Notes: generated by a model not told the origin, from the letters alone. DNA of 47,554 bases from Candidatus Galligastranaerophilus faecipullorum (GCA_018713115.1 DVFS01000050.1:1-47554), one strand, 5' to 3'; numbered from the stretch's first letter, positions 16,083 through 24,474 are shown. Made by a program: numbers and translations.

Positions 16083-17242
16083 CTTCGGCTGCAGTGGTTA
16101 AAATGGGCGAAGGAGCTGCAGAACTGTTATGTGATTCGGATGGATATTCAGTTACTGAAGATGGTGTTGTTTCTGATTTAGTTAAAATTGATACCGATAA
16201 TCAAATACTGGAATTTAAAGGTACGGGTATTTCTATTAATGCCGATGATTACGATTATGTTGATTGGGAAAATGGTATATTCAGAAATATTGACGGCAGT
16301 GTAGATATTAATTTAGCTGAGGGAAAGTTTATTGATACAGTTAACGGTATTATTGTAGACCCAGAACATCAAGTATCAGGTATTTTAGATAATGGCGTAA
16401 TGCAAGCCATGGCGATTCCAAAATTTGACAATATTGAATTTGGCTCCGGTTATCCGACCGGGATTGTAGATGATAGATGGGGTACTTTACAGCAAGAGTA
16501 CGCAAGACGAAATCCGGAAATATACGAGCAAAGAAATCCGTTTGAAAAAGCAGCCGATTTTATAAAAAGTTTATTTAGTGAAGATTCAATGCCGCAAGTT
16601 GATGGTATGGAAGATATATTCGGAAATGAAATTATAACCGCAAAAGATAGTAATGGGGATATGTATCTCGCATCTTATTTGCAAAAAGAGATAGATGCAA
16701 ATCCGACTTTTGCTGATTTTAGAATGAAGTTTGGAAAAGAAGCTGCAACCGAAAGGGTAAATGCCGAAAGGTTAGAACAATACATTCAGGCAAACCATCC
16801 GAGTTTTGGCACCAGAATCATGGCATACGAAGGCGGAAGAAATGCAACAGGCGGTGCAGGTAATTATGAAGAACTTATGGAATCCCTCGAGGAAAGACAT
16901 GGTGCCGAAAACAAAAAAGGACCGGGAATTTTTGAAGAATTTGATGCAGACAAGGACGGCAAATTATCTCCCGAGGAGTTGCAAAACTTTATGCAAAGTT
17001 TAAGCAGGGATGAAAAAGGTAATCTGGATGAGGAAGGAACGGCGAGATTCCTTGAATTATTTGACGTAAATCGTGATGGAAAAGTTACATTGGATGAAAT
17101 AATGGAAGTGTTTGATTTAGATAAAAATGGTTCAGTTTCATTTGATGAAGTATTTGACTTCTTTGATTTTAATGGCGATGGAGTAACTACAGCGGGCGAG
17201 TTTTTCCAGGGAATTATAAAATTAATTTTTAGGAGGGATTAG
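16070..17242 (+). CDS. EF-hand calcium-binding protein of the AAA+ locus
   Basis: 390 residues as read from TTG at 16070; probably the larger part of a gene starting at 15837. A short hydrophobic stretch begins it. Residues 20-130 are beta-like with repeated Asp/Asn/Gly. The C-terminus has four EF-hand-type loops: DADKDGKLSPEE (292-303), DVNRDGKVTLDE (332-343), DLDKNGSVSFDE (349-360) and DFNGDGVTTAGE (366-377). All carry the oxygen ligands and terminal Glu expected for Ca2+. The last three are spaced exactly 17 residues apart, closer than standard EF-hand pairs. The stop overlaps the GTG start of the AAA+ gene by one base, indicating translational coupling. Function is unknown; calcium control of the ATPase is a reasonable guess. 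Confidence 0.8.
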   Translation: MGVVTSAAVVKMGEGAAELLCDSDGYSVTEDGVVSDLVKIDTDNQILEFKGTGISINADDYDYVDWENGIFRNIDGSVDINLAEGKFIDTVNGIIVDPEHQVSGILDNGVMQAMAIPKFDNIEFGSGYPTGIVDDRWGTLQQEYARRNPEIYEQRNPFEKAADFIKSLFSEDSMPQVDGMEDIFGNEIITAKDSNGDMYLASYLQKEIDANPTFADFRMKFGKEAATERVNAERLEQYIQANHPSFGTRIMAYEGGRNATGGAGNYEELMESLEERHGAENKKGPGIFEEFDADKDGKLSPEELQNFMQSLSRDEKGNLDEEGTARFLELFDVNRDGKVTLDEIMEVFDLDKNGSVSFDEVFDFFDFNGDGVTTAGEFFQGIIKLIFRRD

Positions 17243-19464
17243 TGAAAATACTCCCTATCGCCTTTATGGGGAAAAGCAGGCCATTGAATAATACTGCAAA
17301 TTTATATGCAGCATCCATAAAAGCACAAGAAGAAGGCGGTGACACTTTTGTTAAAAGAGCGGCGCCGATAGAAAATCCAATAAATAAAAAACAAGTAGTT
17401 ACTCCTAAATCAGAAAGAACTTGTAAAAATATAGCGACTGCAACGTCTTTGGTTTGCGGTGCTATTTCTGCTGCATCGGGAAAGGCTGAGACATTTTCGC
17501 CGGGTGCTTGGGCACTAAGAGGCACACAGGCTTTAATGTTTATTTTAATGAGTATGGAATTGGATATCCCTATTTACGTAGCTTTTGAATATGCTGCCAC
17601 AGAATATATGTCGGGGGCTTATTTGGGCTGCGAAGGTTCAAAAATAGCTGTCGCAGCCACAGGTTGCCTTGCCGATGCTATTACCGGCGGCACGTCAATT
17701 CCGGCTTCAGAAGGCATGGTGAGAGGAATTAATGGCGGTCTTAGTGCCGCCATAACCAAAAAAATGGGTAATGGTTTTGTTAAACAAGTTAAAAACGGTA
17801 AAATGAATGGATTGGATCAAGCAATAAGATTGAGCGGTTATTTAACCAGTCGTCTAACTGCCGGGTATTTTGCCAATAATAGTAAATTGTCAGATTTAAC
17901 TGATGTTGGCAAAATTAAAGATATGTTTACAACAGGTTTTAGCACAAATACAATTGGTGATTTGCAAGATACCAATAAAGTTAAAGCAATATTGGAAAGC
18001 ACTCCGGAAATGTACAAAGAGTTGTCAGCACAAATTGTCAATCATATTATATATCGCGATGTTCCAAAAACCATTGTTTTATTTATGGAGGAAATGTCAA
18101 GTTTTAAATTAAAAGAAAGTGTACTTAAACGCAAGTTAAAAAAACAGTATGGTATTGAAGTTGAAATCTTTAACGAAAAAGCCAAACAACAAATGGTAAA
18201 ACAAGCCTTGATGAACTCTTTTATAACAAGTGCCGTATATGAAATATTTGACATAACACAAAGTGCATTAATTACCAAAGAAGCAGTCGATACCGTGATA
18301 GATATTTCTGAAAATATACATAATTATCCGGAAGCATTTAAAATTTTTGAAGAATATCAAGACGAATTAATGAAAAATTATAACCTTGGTAAAATTTCTT
18401 CCGATGCCTTTGTAAATCAATTCAAAAACACTGCTTTTCTGCACAATATATCTTATTTAACAAGTCGAAAAGTAAAAGAATTTGCGCGGACCTGGACCAG
18501 AAAAGAAAATGCCGCAAAAAGCAGAAAAAAAGCCGAACAACAAGAACAAACAAGGCAAGAAAGCAGTAAAACAAAACAATATGAACAAAAAAGCGAAAAT
18601 TTGAGCCGACAAAATGCTGAAAATATAAAACAAGCAGCGGCACACAGCGAAAAAATAAAAGAAAATTTAAACAGAGTTAATGCCTTTGGTTATTCAAAAA
18701 TTGCAGGATACGATGAAGAAAAAGGCTTTTTGAAAGCATATTTAAATTCTTTATCTTCTGTTGATAGTTGCGACAGTGAAGATTTACTAAATTCAGTGCT
18801 TTTTTACGGTCCGAGGGGAAATGGCAAGACAACATTTGCAAGTGCATTAGCAGAAGAATTTGGTTGCCGCTTTAGGAAAGTTGAAATTACAAGCAACAAA
18901 GAAAAAGCATTAAAAAGGCTGGAAAAAGAATTAAATAAAGCAAAAGAAAGCTGGGAAACAAATAAGCGAAATTCAATCGTATTGATTGATGAGTGTACCG
19001 CATTTATGAATGAACCTAAAAATCAAACAGAGGAAGAAATAAACGCTAGAATTGGTCAATTAATTCAGGAATCGGCAAGCAAATATCATACAATGCTTTT
19101 CCTTACTACAAACTATCCGATGAGACTTGATAAAATATTTACAGACGAAGAAAAAATGCCGTTGTTTATGCCGTTAAACCCGCCCGGCAAAGAAAATGCT
19201 TTAGAAGTTTTTAAATATTATGCAGCGGGTAGTGATATTGATTTTAATAAAGTAATTGATACCTTTGAAAGACAATGTCAAGCTCAGCAAGCAAGATATA
19301 GTAATGGTCAAATTAAAAATATTGTTGAATTAACAAAAATGAAAAATGACGGTAAAATAAATACAGAAGGTTTACTTGATTCAATCAGGCAAACAAGACC
19401 GGAAATTTCACAAGAAGATTTAAAAAGATTTAAATCAGACAAAGAAGCGTTTTTCAGGAGATAA
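17242..19464 (+). CDS. AAA+ ATPase with N-terminal motif and hydrophobic middle region
   Basis: 740 residues, starting at GTG after AGGAGG and coupled to the EF-hand gene. It opens MKILPIAFMGKS (shared F-x-G motif), then GGDTFVKRA. Residues 55-150 are Ala/Gly-rich and hydrophobic, probably membrane-associated. Residues 150-420 are helical. Residues 410-480 are a Lys/Gln-rich coiled coil. The AAA+ core begins GYSKIAGYDEEK (483), then has Walker A GPRGNGKTT (K529), Walker B IVLIDEC (D583, E584) and sensor 1 LFLTTNYP. The sequence around the first motif resembles FtsH/Cdc48-type AAA modules. The C-terminal 30 residues closely match those of the ATPase at 21241-22452. No protease domain is seen. 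Likely a remodelling or assembly ATPase, with substrate unknown. Confidence 0.85.
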   Translation: MKILPIAFMGKSRPLNNTANLYAASIKAQEEGGDTFVKRAAPIENPINKKQVVTPKSERTCKNIATATSLVCGAISAASGKAETFSPGAWALRGTQALMFILMSMELDIPIYVAFEYAATEYMSGAYLGCEGSKIAVAATGCLADAITGGTSIPASEGMVRGINGGLSAAITKKMGNGFVKQVKNGKMNGLDQAIRLSGYLTSRLTAGYFANNSKLSDLTDVGKIKDMFTTGFSTNTIGDLQDTNKVKAILESTPEMYKELSAQIVNHIIYRDVPKTIVLFMEEMSSFKLKESVLKRKLKKQYGIEVEIFNEKAKQQMVKQALMNSFITSAVYEIFDITQSALITKEAVDTVIDISENIHNYPEAFKIFEEYQDELMKNYNLGKISSDAFVNQFKNTAFLHNISYLTSRKVKEFARTWTRKENAAKSRKKAEQQEQTRQESSKTKQYEQKSENLSRQNAENIKQAAAHSEKIKENLNRVNAFGYSKIAGYDEEKGFLKAYLNSLSSVDSCDSEDLLNSVLFYGPRGNGKTTFASALAEEFGCRFRKVEITSNKEKALKRLEKELNKAKESWETNKRNSIVLIDECTAFMNEPKNQTEEEINARIGQLIQESASKYHTMLFLTTNYPMRLDKIFTDEEKMPLFMPLNPPGKENALEVFKYYAAGSDIDFNKVIDTFERQCQAQQARYSNGQIKNIVELTKMKNDGKINTEGLLDSIRQTRPEISQEDLKRFKSDKEAFFRR

Positions 19465-19469
19465 TTTAT

Positions 19470-19799
19470 ATGAAAATAAACAGCATTTCAATTAATAAAA
19501 ATTATCAAAAACAAAATTACAAACCCCTGACTTTTAAAGCCAAAGAAATAGATTTGAAATTTTCAGAAAATGATATGGAAAATGGCTCGATTGCTGCAGC
19601 TATTATTGGGTTAGCAGTAGCCGGTTTGCATTTAACAAAATTAAATATAACAAAGGCAACAAAAAATTTCATACCAAAAACAATCGGCATAACTTTATTG
19701 TCTGCAGCAATTAGTTCCCTGGCTACAATGGGAGGTATTACTTTTGCAAAAATGTATCAAAAGAATAAAGAGATAAAAAAAGAACAACAATCAAAATAA
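19470..19799 (+). CDS. Small two-span membrane protein with F-x-A motif
   Basis: 109 residues. It starts MKINSISINK and continues to KPLTFKAKE, the shared N-terminal pattern. Two hydrophobic segments (about 45-60 and 72-92) lie around a short basic loop, and the tail is Lys-rich. It follows the AAA+ gene by five bases, so it is co-transcribed and probably its membrane partner. No family is recognised. A second small membrane protein (20807-21235) occupies the equivalent place beside the other AAA+ gene. Confidence 0.75.
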   Translation: MKINSISINKNYQKQNYKPLTFKAKEIDLKFSENDMENGSIAAAIIGLAVAGLHLTKLNITKATKNFIPKTIGITLLSAAISSLATMGGITFAKMYQKNKEIKKEQQSK

Positions 19800-19800
19800 T

Positions 19801-20847
19801 TTATTCAACTTTTATTTGTTTCATTCTATGAGGTTGTTTTAAAACATTCTCTATCGTATCAGAATTTGCCGTAGTAAATATAACCGTGGCATGGTATTTT
19901 TTGTACGTGTTAGACAGTAATGCTTTTATTGCGGCGATTTCAGAGGCGGGATTTGAAGCCTGCAACAATTTATCAAAATTTTCACAATATATTAATGTTG
20001 GTGTCCCGAAATTTTCATAAGTTTTGCCGGCATTTTCTAATGCGGATTTTAATTTGTTTTTTATAACTGAGTTTGAATCATATATGTTAGTGCCTATTGC
20101 AATAGGTCTTGCGGATATATTTGACAAGGCCCATTGTATTATTCCATCAGCCATAAGTCTGTCTTTGCATTCCAACATAATTGAATTTGGTAATTCTAGA
20201 GACGAATCCTTTTGCGCCGCTTGAACCGGTTTTAAATATTCATCGCTTAATCGTTCTTTAGCACTTATTATCTTATCTTGCCTATTTATTTCTTTTCGCA
20301 AAGACAACTCTTTTTGTTCCATTTCCTTTAGTTTTAACACCTCGAGCTCAACTTCATATCCTTTTGCGTATGGTAAAACACAAGGAATTGCAGTAGCAAA
20401 AGATTCATAACCGCCATATTTGCCATTAAATAAACCCCATCCGTAATTCTCTTGTAAATATTCACTTAGATTACCCTCTATTTGGTGTTCCAAAGACTTT
20501 TTCATAATTTCAATAAACCTATTTTTGATTTTATATTCAAAAAAATCTTCTTTAATAGGAAAATTGATTGCATTATTTATATATACATACATTGATGCTA
20601 ACAAAAAATCATCTAATGATTTTTTGTTTTTGAGAGAATCATCTCTTAGAAAGGTCATTTCTAACTTAAATTTTTGAGAATTTTTAATTGAATGTGCATC
20701 TGAATTAATCTTCTTTTGAGTTTCGCTCCTGCTGCCTTTAAAAAATACATCGGATGATACTGTATGGTTTTTATTTATTTTATTTGTATTAATTTTCTTT
20801 ATTTCTTTATGCGTTACAGTGCTTAACTTTGTCGGTAACAGCTTCAT
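19801..20847 (-). CDS. AAA-like protein with a lost P-loop (probable pseudo-ATPase)
   Basis: 348 residues. The N-terminus has the shared motif (MKLLPTK, later VFFKGS). Residues 60-165 are helical and 165-215 form a charged coiled coil. Residues 218-348 line up with the AAA+ core of the neighbouring ATPase. LPNSIMLECKDRLMADG corresponds to LPNAALFFGPTGTGKTT, so the Walker A lysine and glycines are gone. LIYCENFD (285-292) stands where Walker B is LLDE. VIFTTANS (322-329) matches sensor 1. The fold is probably kept without ATP hydrolysis, as in regulatory AAA+ subunits. The gene converges on 19799 and overlaps the upstream membrane-protein gene by 41 bases. Confidence 0.7.
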   Translation of the reverse strand: MKLLPTKLSTVTHKEIKKINTNKINKNHTVSSDVFFKGSRSETQKKINSDAHSIKNSQKFKLEMTFLRDDSLKNKKSLDDFLLASMYVYINNAINFPIKEDFFEYKIKNRFIEIMKKSLEHQIEGNLSEYLQENYGWGLFNGKYGGYESFATAIPCVLPYAKGYEVELEVLKLKEMEQKELSLRKEINRQDKIISAKERLSDEYLKPVQAAQKDSSLELPNSIMLECKDRLMADGIIQWALSNISARPIAIGTNIYDSNSVIKNKLKSALENAGKTYENFGTPTLIYCENFDKLLQASNPASEIAAIKALLSNTYKKYHATVIFTTANSDTIENVLKQPHRMKQIKVE

Positions 20848-21235
20848 TTGTTGTGCCCTTATTATTTTTTAATAAATTTTTTGCAACTACTCCTGCTGTT
20901 CCAACCGCAATACCAATTAACGCTCCGATAATAATATTTTTCTTATTTGCTTTTTTCAACCCTGTATTGTACCAATAATCGCAGAGGTTGTTGAATTTAT
21001 CTTTTAGTTCCTGATTTTTTATTGCACGTTCAAAAGTATCAGTTATGTTGATTTCATTTAGTGCGACAGATTTTTTATAGTTTTGAAATTCTCTTTCCAA
21101 GCCTTTTTGAACATCGGGCTTATCTAAAAAATGACTTTTGGCAATGCCGCCCAACGCGCCGGCTGTACCGGTTGCGCCAATAATTAAAGCATTTGCCCCC
21201 GTATAAATATTTGAATTGTTTACAGTATTTTCCAT
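20807..21235 (-). CDS. Small membrane protein of the AAA+ locus
   Basis: 142 residues with two Ala/Gly-rich hydrophobic segments (about 12-32 and 100-117) around a charged helical region that contains ITDTFERA. Basic residues follow the second segment. It lies between two AAA-type genes on the same strand, five bases after the ATPase stop and overlapping the next start by 41 bases, so one transcript is likely. No family is recognised. The topology resembles the 109-residue protein at 19470. Confidence 0.72.
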   Translation of the reverse strand: MENTVNNSNIYTGANALIIGATGTAGALGGIAKSHFLDKPDVQKGLEREFQNYKKSVALNEINITDTFERAIKNQELKDKFNNLCDYWYNTGLKKANKKNIIIGALIGIAVGTAGVVAKNLLKNNKGTTNEAVTDKVKHCNA

Positions 21236-21240
21236 TTGCC

Positions 21241-22452
21241 CTATCTTCCTAAAAACATTTTTTTATCATTTTCATACGAGTTTAACTCTTTTTGGGTAAT
21301 ATTTGGCAATGTTTTATTTACTAAATTTATTATACCATCAGTTGTATGTATTTTGTTGGAACAACATCTTTTGTATAGTTCTTCAATTCCTGAATTACTA
21401 TACCTGCCATTGGAACAATTAGATATAGCTTTGGCAATTTTATTATAATCTAACCCCTGTTGTTTTAATGCTGAAAAGTAAAATTCTACGACTGCAAGCG
21501 TATTTTCAAAATCAGGCGGGTCTATATTTATAATAAAGCTTGTTCTATCCGGAGTTAAAATGTCCGGCGATATTTCCGCGGGATTATTGGAAGTCATAAT
21601 ATAAATGCATTTATCATCATCAAATGCTTTGCTTAATTTTGCTTTTAATTCATCTAATACCTCAGAATCTTGATGTGCAATTGCTTCTACTTCATCCAAA
21701 AGAATTATTGTTCTTTCGCCTGTTTGCTTATATTTTTTTCTTGACCTTCTTGTTTCAACTTCTATTTCATCCATTATGTCATCCGGTCCTTCGGACATAT
21801 CAATCATAACCGGTTTTTCACCATTGTTTATTTCTTGGGCCAGCGCAATTGCAAATGTAGTTTTCCCGGTTCCGGTCGGTCCAAAGAATAAAGCTGCATT
21901 TGGAAGTTTGATTGGAACACCGGACTGCTCTTCAAATATTTTATTTATTAATACATTTTGCAATGCTGCTTTTTCGGGTTCATAACCGGCCAATCTGCTA
22001 AAACCACAGTTTTTGTTAGCAGCTTGCTGTTTTTTAGCCAAATTGATTGTTTTTTGTGTTGCTTCAAAATCAGATTTTAATTTCGTTAATTCGTCAAGCG
22101 TAGCATTGCGTTTTTTTGCCGCTTCTAAAAGTTGTTCGATATCTTTTAAATGCGCCTCTTTTGCTTTTTGAAAGATAATTTGGTCTTCTCGCCAGGCATT
22201 CATCCTTCCTCTATATTCGTCGTCCAATTTTCTTAATGCCCTTTTTCGACCAAACCACTTATTCTCTGCTTTCTCTCTTTCTCTTTCATATGTACTTGTT
22301 ATATTATCGGCATTTTTTTGAAAACTATCTACATAGTCAGTTGTAACAACCGGTGCGTGTTTTTTATCAATATCCTTAATGTTTGTTGTAAATACACCGT
22401 TGAAAAATATTGAATTAATGTTTTTTGTATTATAGATATTATTTATGCGCAT
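21241..22452 (-). CDS. AAA+ ATPase with coiled-coil N-terminal region
   Basis: 403 residues. The N-terminus is MRINNIYNTKNINSIFFNG (shared motif), followed by VDSFQKN. Residues 45-145 are a highly charged coiled coil. The AAA+ core starts GFSRLAGYEPEK (150), with Walker A GPTGTGKTT (K197), Walker B IILLDEVEA (D253, E254), sensor 1 YIMTSNNP and an arginine-containing DRTSF. The tail after residue 370 matches that of the 740-residue ATPase (T-x-P-x-I-[ST]-Q and a final DK-x2-F-x2-R). It lacks protease or nuclease domains. It heads a three-gene minus-strand unit facing the plus-strand ATPase unit. Probably a remodelling ATPase, with target unknown. Confidence 0.87.
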   Translation of the reverse strand: MRINNIYNTKNINSIFFNGVFTTNIKDIDKKHAPVVTTDYVDSFQKNADNITSTYEREREKAENKWFGRKRALRKLDDEYRGRMNAWREDQIIFQKAKEAHLKDIEQLLEAAKKRNATLDELTKLKSDFEATQKTINLAKKQQAANKNCGFSRLAGYEPEKAALQNVLINKIFEEQSGVPIKLPNAALFFGPTGTGKTTFAIALAQEINNGEKPVMIDMSEGPDDIMDEIEVETRRSRKKYKQTGERTIILLDEVEAIAHQDSEVLDELKAKLSKAFDDDKCIYIMTSNNPAEISPDILTPDRTSFIINIDPPDFENTLAVVEFYFSALKQQGLDYNKIAKAISNCSNGRYSNSGIEELYKRCCSNKIHTTDGIINLVNKTLPNITQKELNSYENDKKMFLGR

Positions 22453-22629
22453 AATATATCTGATTATTGTATTTCAGTAATACAAAATTGGTAATTTTAT
22501 TTTTTTGTCATTTGTAAATAAAACCTTAAAATAACTTTACAATTTGTTTATTCATTTAAAAATCTGGTAACTTTATCTAAAAACAATAAAACTATCTAAT
22601 CTAAGAAACTATATATTTTTTACAAAAAA

Positions 22630-22974
22630 TCAATCTTTCTTTAAAGTTGCAATTACTCCGTAAATAAAATCGAGCTGTTCATCTGTAAGACATTCAAGTA
22701 TTTTAGCAATTGCAATAATCTTGGCACATTTTGGCAAGTCATTTTCATATATATCCTTAAAATCAAATAATTTAACAGGTTCTACGTTTAAAGTCCTGCA
22801 GATTTTATGTAAAATAACGGAAGATACAAAAGATTTTCCGCTTTCAATTCTTGATAAGCTTGCGGGTTCAATTCCAATAAGTTCAGCAAGTTTGGTTTGT
22901 GTAAGCCCTGAATCTTCTCTGTATTTTTTAACTTTTAAACCAAAATTCTTTTTAAGTCTTGATAATGTAATCAT
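22630..22974 (-). CDS. XRE-family transcriptional regulator (second)
   Basis: 114 residues. The HTH_3 domain spans about 10-65, with LKVKKYREDSGLTQTKLAEL followed by GIEPASLSRIESG. The remainder is helical and may dimerise. A perfect inverted repeat covers its start codon, consistent with self-repression. It is divergent from the small gene at 23126 and repeats the arrangement of 14935/15451. It could control the AAA+ genes downstream on the same strand, which start 178 bases further on, or the prophage remnant. Confidence 0.88.
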   Translation of the reverse strand: MITLSRLKKNFGLKVKKYREDSGLTQTKLAELIGIEPASLSRIESGKSFVSSVILHKICRTLNVEPVKLFDFKDIYENDLPKCAKIIAIAKILECLTDEQLDFIYGVIATLKKD

Positions 22975-22998
22975 AGCTTAACATTAAATGCTATGATT
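22969..22998. promoter_or_regulatory. Inverted repeat over the XRE start codon, probable operator
   Basis: AATCATAGC (22969-22977) and GCTATGATT (22990-22998) form a perfect 9-bp inverted repeat with a 12-base spacer, overlapping the ATG of the XRE gene. This is the expected position for autoregulation. Confidence 0.6.
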
Positions 22999-23125
22999 GC
23001 GTTTTACAATGATAATTAAGACATATATTGATAATACAGATATAAATATACCCTTACGGGTAATATACAACTGTATTTTAATTGTTTAAAATTTTATAAA
23101 AAAGAAATACAAAAAGGAGCGCGAA

Positions 23126-23353
23126 ATGCTTTTGGAAAAACAAGAAATACAAACAACATTGTATGAATTTACAGGAATCAAGAATATTGACATTCAAAGA
23201 TTAAGCGTTAAACGTGCAGAACTTTTTGAAATGTGGCGTAAATTATCTTTTTACGCTAAAAAATCAAAATCTTTCTATATGGTTTATTTGTATTACTTCG
23301 CGGTCAATATTGTGCGGGCGATTGCAATACTTGAATATGAAAATGAGCTGTAA
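23126..23353 (+). CDS. Small unrecognised protein divergent from second XRE regulator
   Basis: 75 residues with an AAAGGAG ribosome site before the ATG. It is helical, with a basic middle (FYAKKSKSFYMVYLYYFAVNI) that could be weakly membrane-associated. No known domain. It is followed by a strong hairpin, so it is probably transcribed alone. Confidence 0.6.
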   Translation: MLLEKQEIQTTLYEFTGIKNIDIQRLSVKRAELFEMWRKLSFYAKKSKSFYMVYLYYFAVNIVRAIAILEYENEL

Positions 23354-23368
23354 TTATTAAGAGGAGGA

Positions 23369-23390
23369 GGGGGCATTTTGCCCCCTATTT
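23369..23390 (+). terminator. GC-rich hairpin terminator between convergent genes
   Basis: GGGGGCA (23369-23375) pairs with TGCCCCC (23379-23385), followed by TATTTAAT. It overlaps the end of the amidase gene on the other strand. Confidence 0.65.
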
Positions 23391-23861
23391 AATCTTCTGA
23401 TAATACCATTTGATTTTTTGTCTGTGATAATCCCCCATGGCATATGCTTGTCCGCTTTTTTCGGGCATTTTGTTTAAATCAATTTTACCTATGTTTTGAA
23501 CAAGATATTTATTCCACGGACAGAGTTTTTCTATAGTCTTATCTCTGCATATCTCGCCTATTTCAGCGTGAGTATAAAAATCAAAAGGAGTAAGATTATA
23601 TCTTGCAAGGATTCTTGCGCAGTGAAACCAGAATGCCTCTTGCTGCACTTTTGTAATCGGCGTTCTGTCAAGCCCGCCGCAGCAAGCAACATTATATGTA
23701 ATTGAGTTCATTCCGCCAATTGATGAAGCTGTTCCCTGGGCTTTGGCAAGTATTAAATTTCCCGAACCGTCAATTAATGCCTGATAACTTGATTTATCTT
23801 TTGCATTAGGTTTGTAATTTCCCGCCGTCCAATGTCCTATAACATATAATACTTTTGACAT
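23385..23861 (-). CDS. N-acetylmuramoyl-L-alanine amidase (endolysin-like)
   Basis: 158 residues with no signal peptide. VIGHWTAG supplies the first zinc-ligand histidine, YNVACCGG corresponds to the conserved core strand, and YTHAEIG provides a second histidine of an Amidase_2/PGRP-type fold, similar in plan to T7 lysozyme. It would cut between MurNAc and L-alanine. AAGGAG precedes the ATG. It ends the phage lysis cassette, directly after two small membrane proteins. The zinc set cannot be fully confirmed by eye. Confidence 0.8.
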   Translation of the reverse strand: MSKVLYVIGHWTAGNYKPNAKDKSSYQALIDGSGNLILAKAQGTASSIGGMNSITYNVACCGGLDRTPITKVQQEAFWFHCARILARYNLTPFDFYTHAEIGEICRDKTIEKLCPWNKYLVQNIGKIDLNKMPEKSGQAYAMGDYHRQKIKWYYQKIK

Positions 23862-23863
23862 GG

Positions 23864-24112
23864 CTATAACTCCTTGTGCTGCGCAAGTGTATTTATTATT
23901 TCTCTTTGTCCGCGTTTAAGTTCTTTGAAATCTTCTTTGATATCATCTTTGAAACATTGAAAAACCTGCAGAGAAACAAATTTTTTATCTGCATCGGATA
24001 ATATTTCTCTGTGTTTTTTCTCGAGTTTCTCGGGCGTTACAAAGATATTAAACTGGACAAAAAACCCCAGAACCGCTATTATTATCACGGCATACGGCAA
24101 ATATTCAATCAT
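23864..24112 (-). CDS. Small phage membrane protein (spanin or holin-accessory-like)
   Basis: 82 residues: one N-terminal membrane segment (about 5-22), then a charged coiled-coil-like helix to the end. This single-span plus helix plan fits an i-spanin or XhlA-type lysis accessory. It overlaps the preceding gene by eight bases and ends two bases before the amidase, so it belongs to the lysis cassette. The exact family is not recognised. Confidence 0.65.
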   Translation of the reverse strand: MIEYLPYAVIIIAVLGFFVQFNIFVTPEKLEKKHREILSDADKKFVSLQVFQCFKDDIKEDFKELKRGQREIINTLAQHKEL

Positions 24113-24410
24113 TCTGCGCTACCTCTTTATTGAGAAGTTTTGCAGCCTGGGTTAATTTATTCCCTACCGCCTCAATTATTGCAATTCCAAGTTTAAACCC
24201 TTGCAGATGTCGATTTCTTTTCTCAGGGTCATCTGTTGATTTAATTTTTTCAAGTAAATCATTAAGATTTTCAATTACATCATTTGCCTTTTTATCAAAG
24301 GCCTCATAGCTTCTTTTGATAATTGCGGGAATGATTTTGTTTTCAACAAGCTCTTTTATAAGCGGCAATACCCATGCCAAAAGACCTGCTAAGATTTCTT
24401 TGTAATTCAT
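24105..24410 (-). CDS. Small phage lysis-cassette protein, possible holin
   Basis: 101 residues. A hydrophobic N-terminus (ILAGLLAWVLPLIKELV) is followed by charged helices and a moderately hydrophobic stretch near 70-85. Position between tail fibre and amidase suggests a holin, though only one clear membrane segment is seen. AAGGA precedes the ATG. Confidence 0.55.
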   Translation of the reverse strand: MNYKEILAGLLAWVLPLIKELVENKIIPAIIKRSYEAFDKKANDVIENLNDLLEKIKSTDDPEKRNRHLQGFKLGIAIIEAVGNKLTQAAKLLNKEVAQND

Positions 24411-24474
24411 AAATTACATCCTTTCTTTTTTATGTACAAAAATAGCGCATAGCGCCTGAAAAATTTTAAATATT

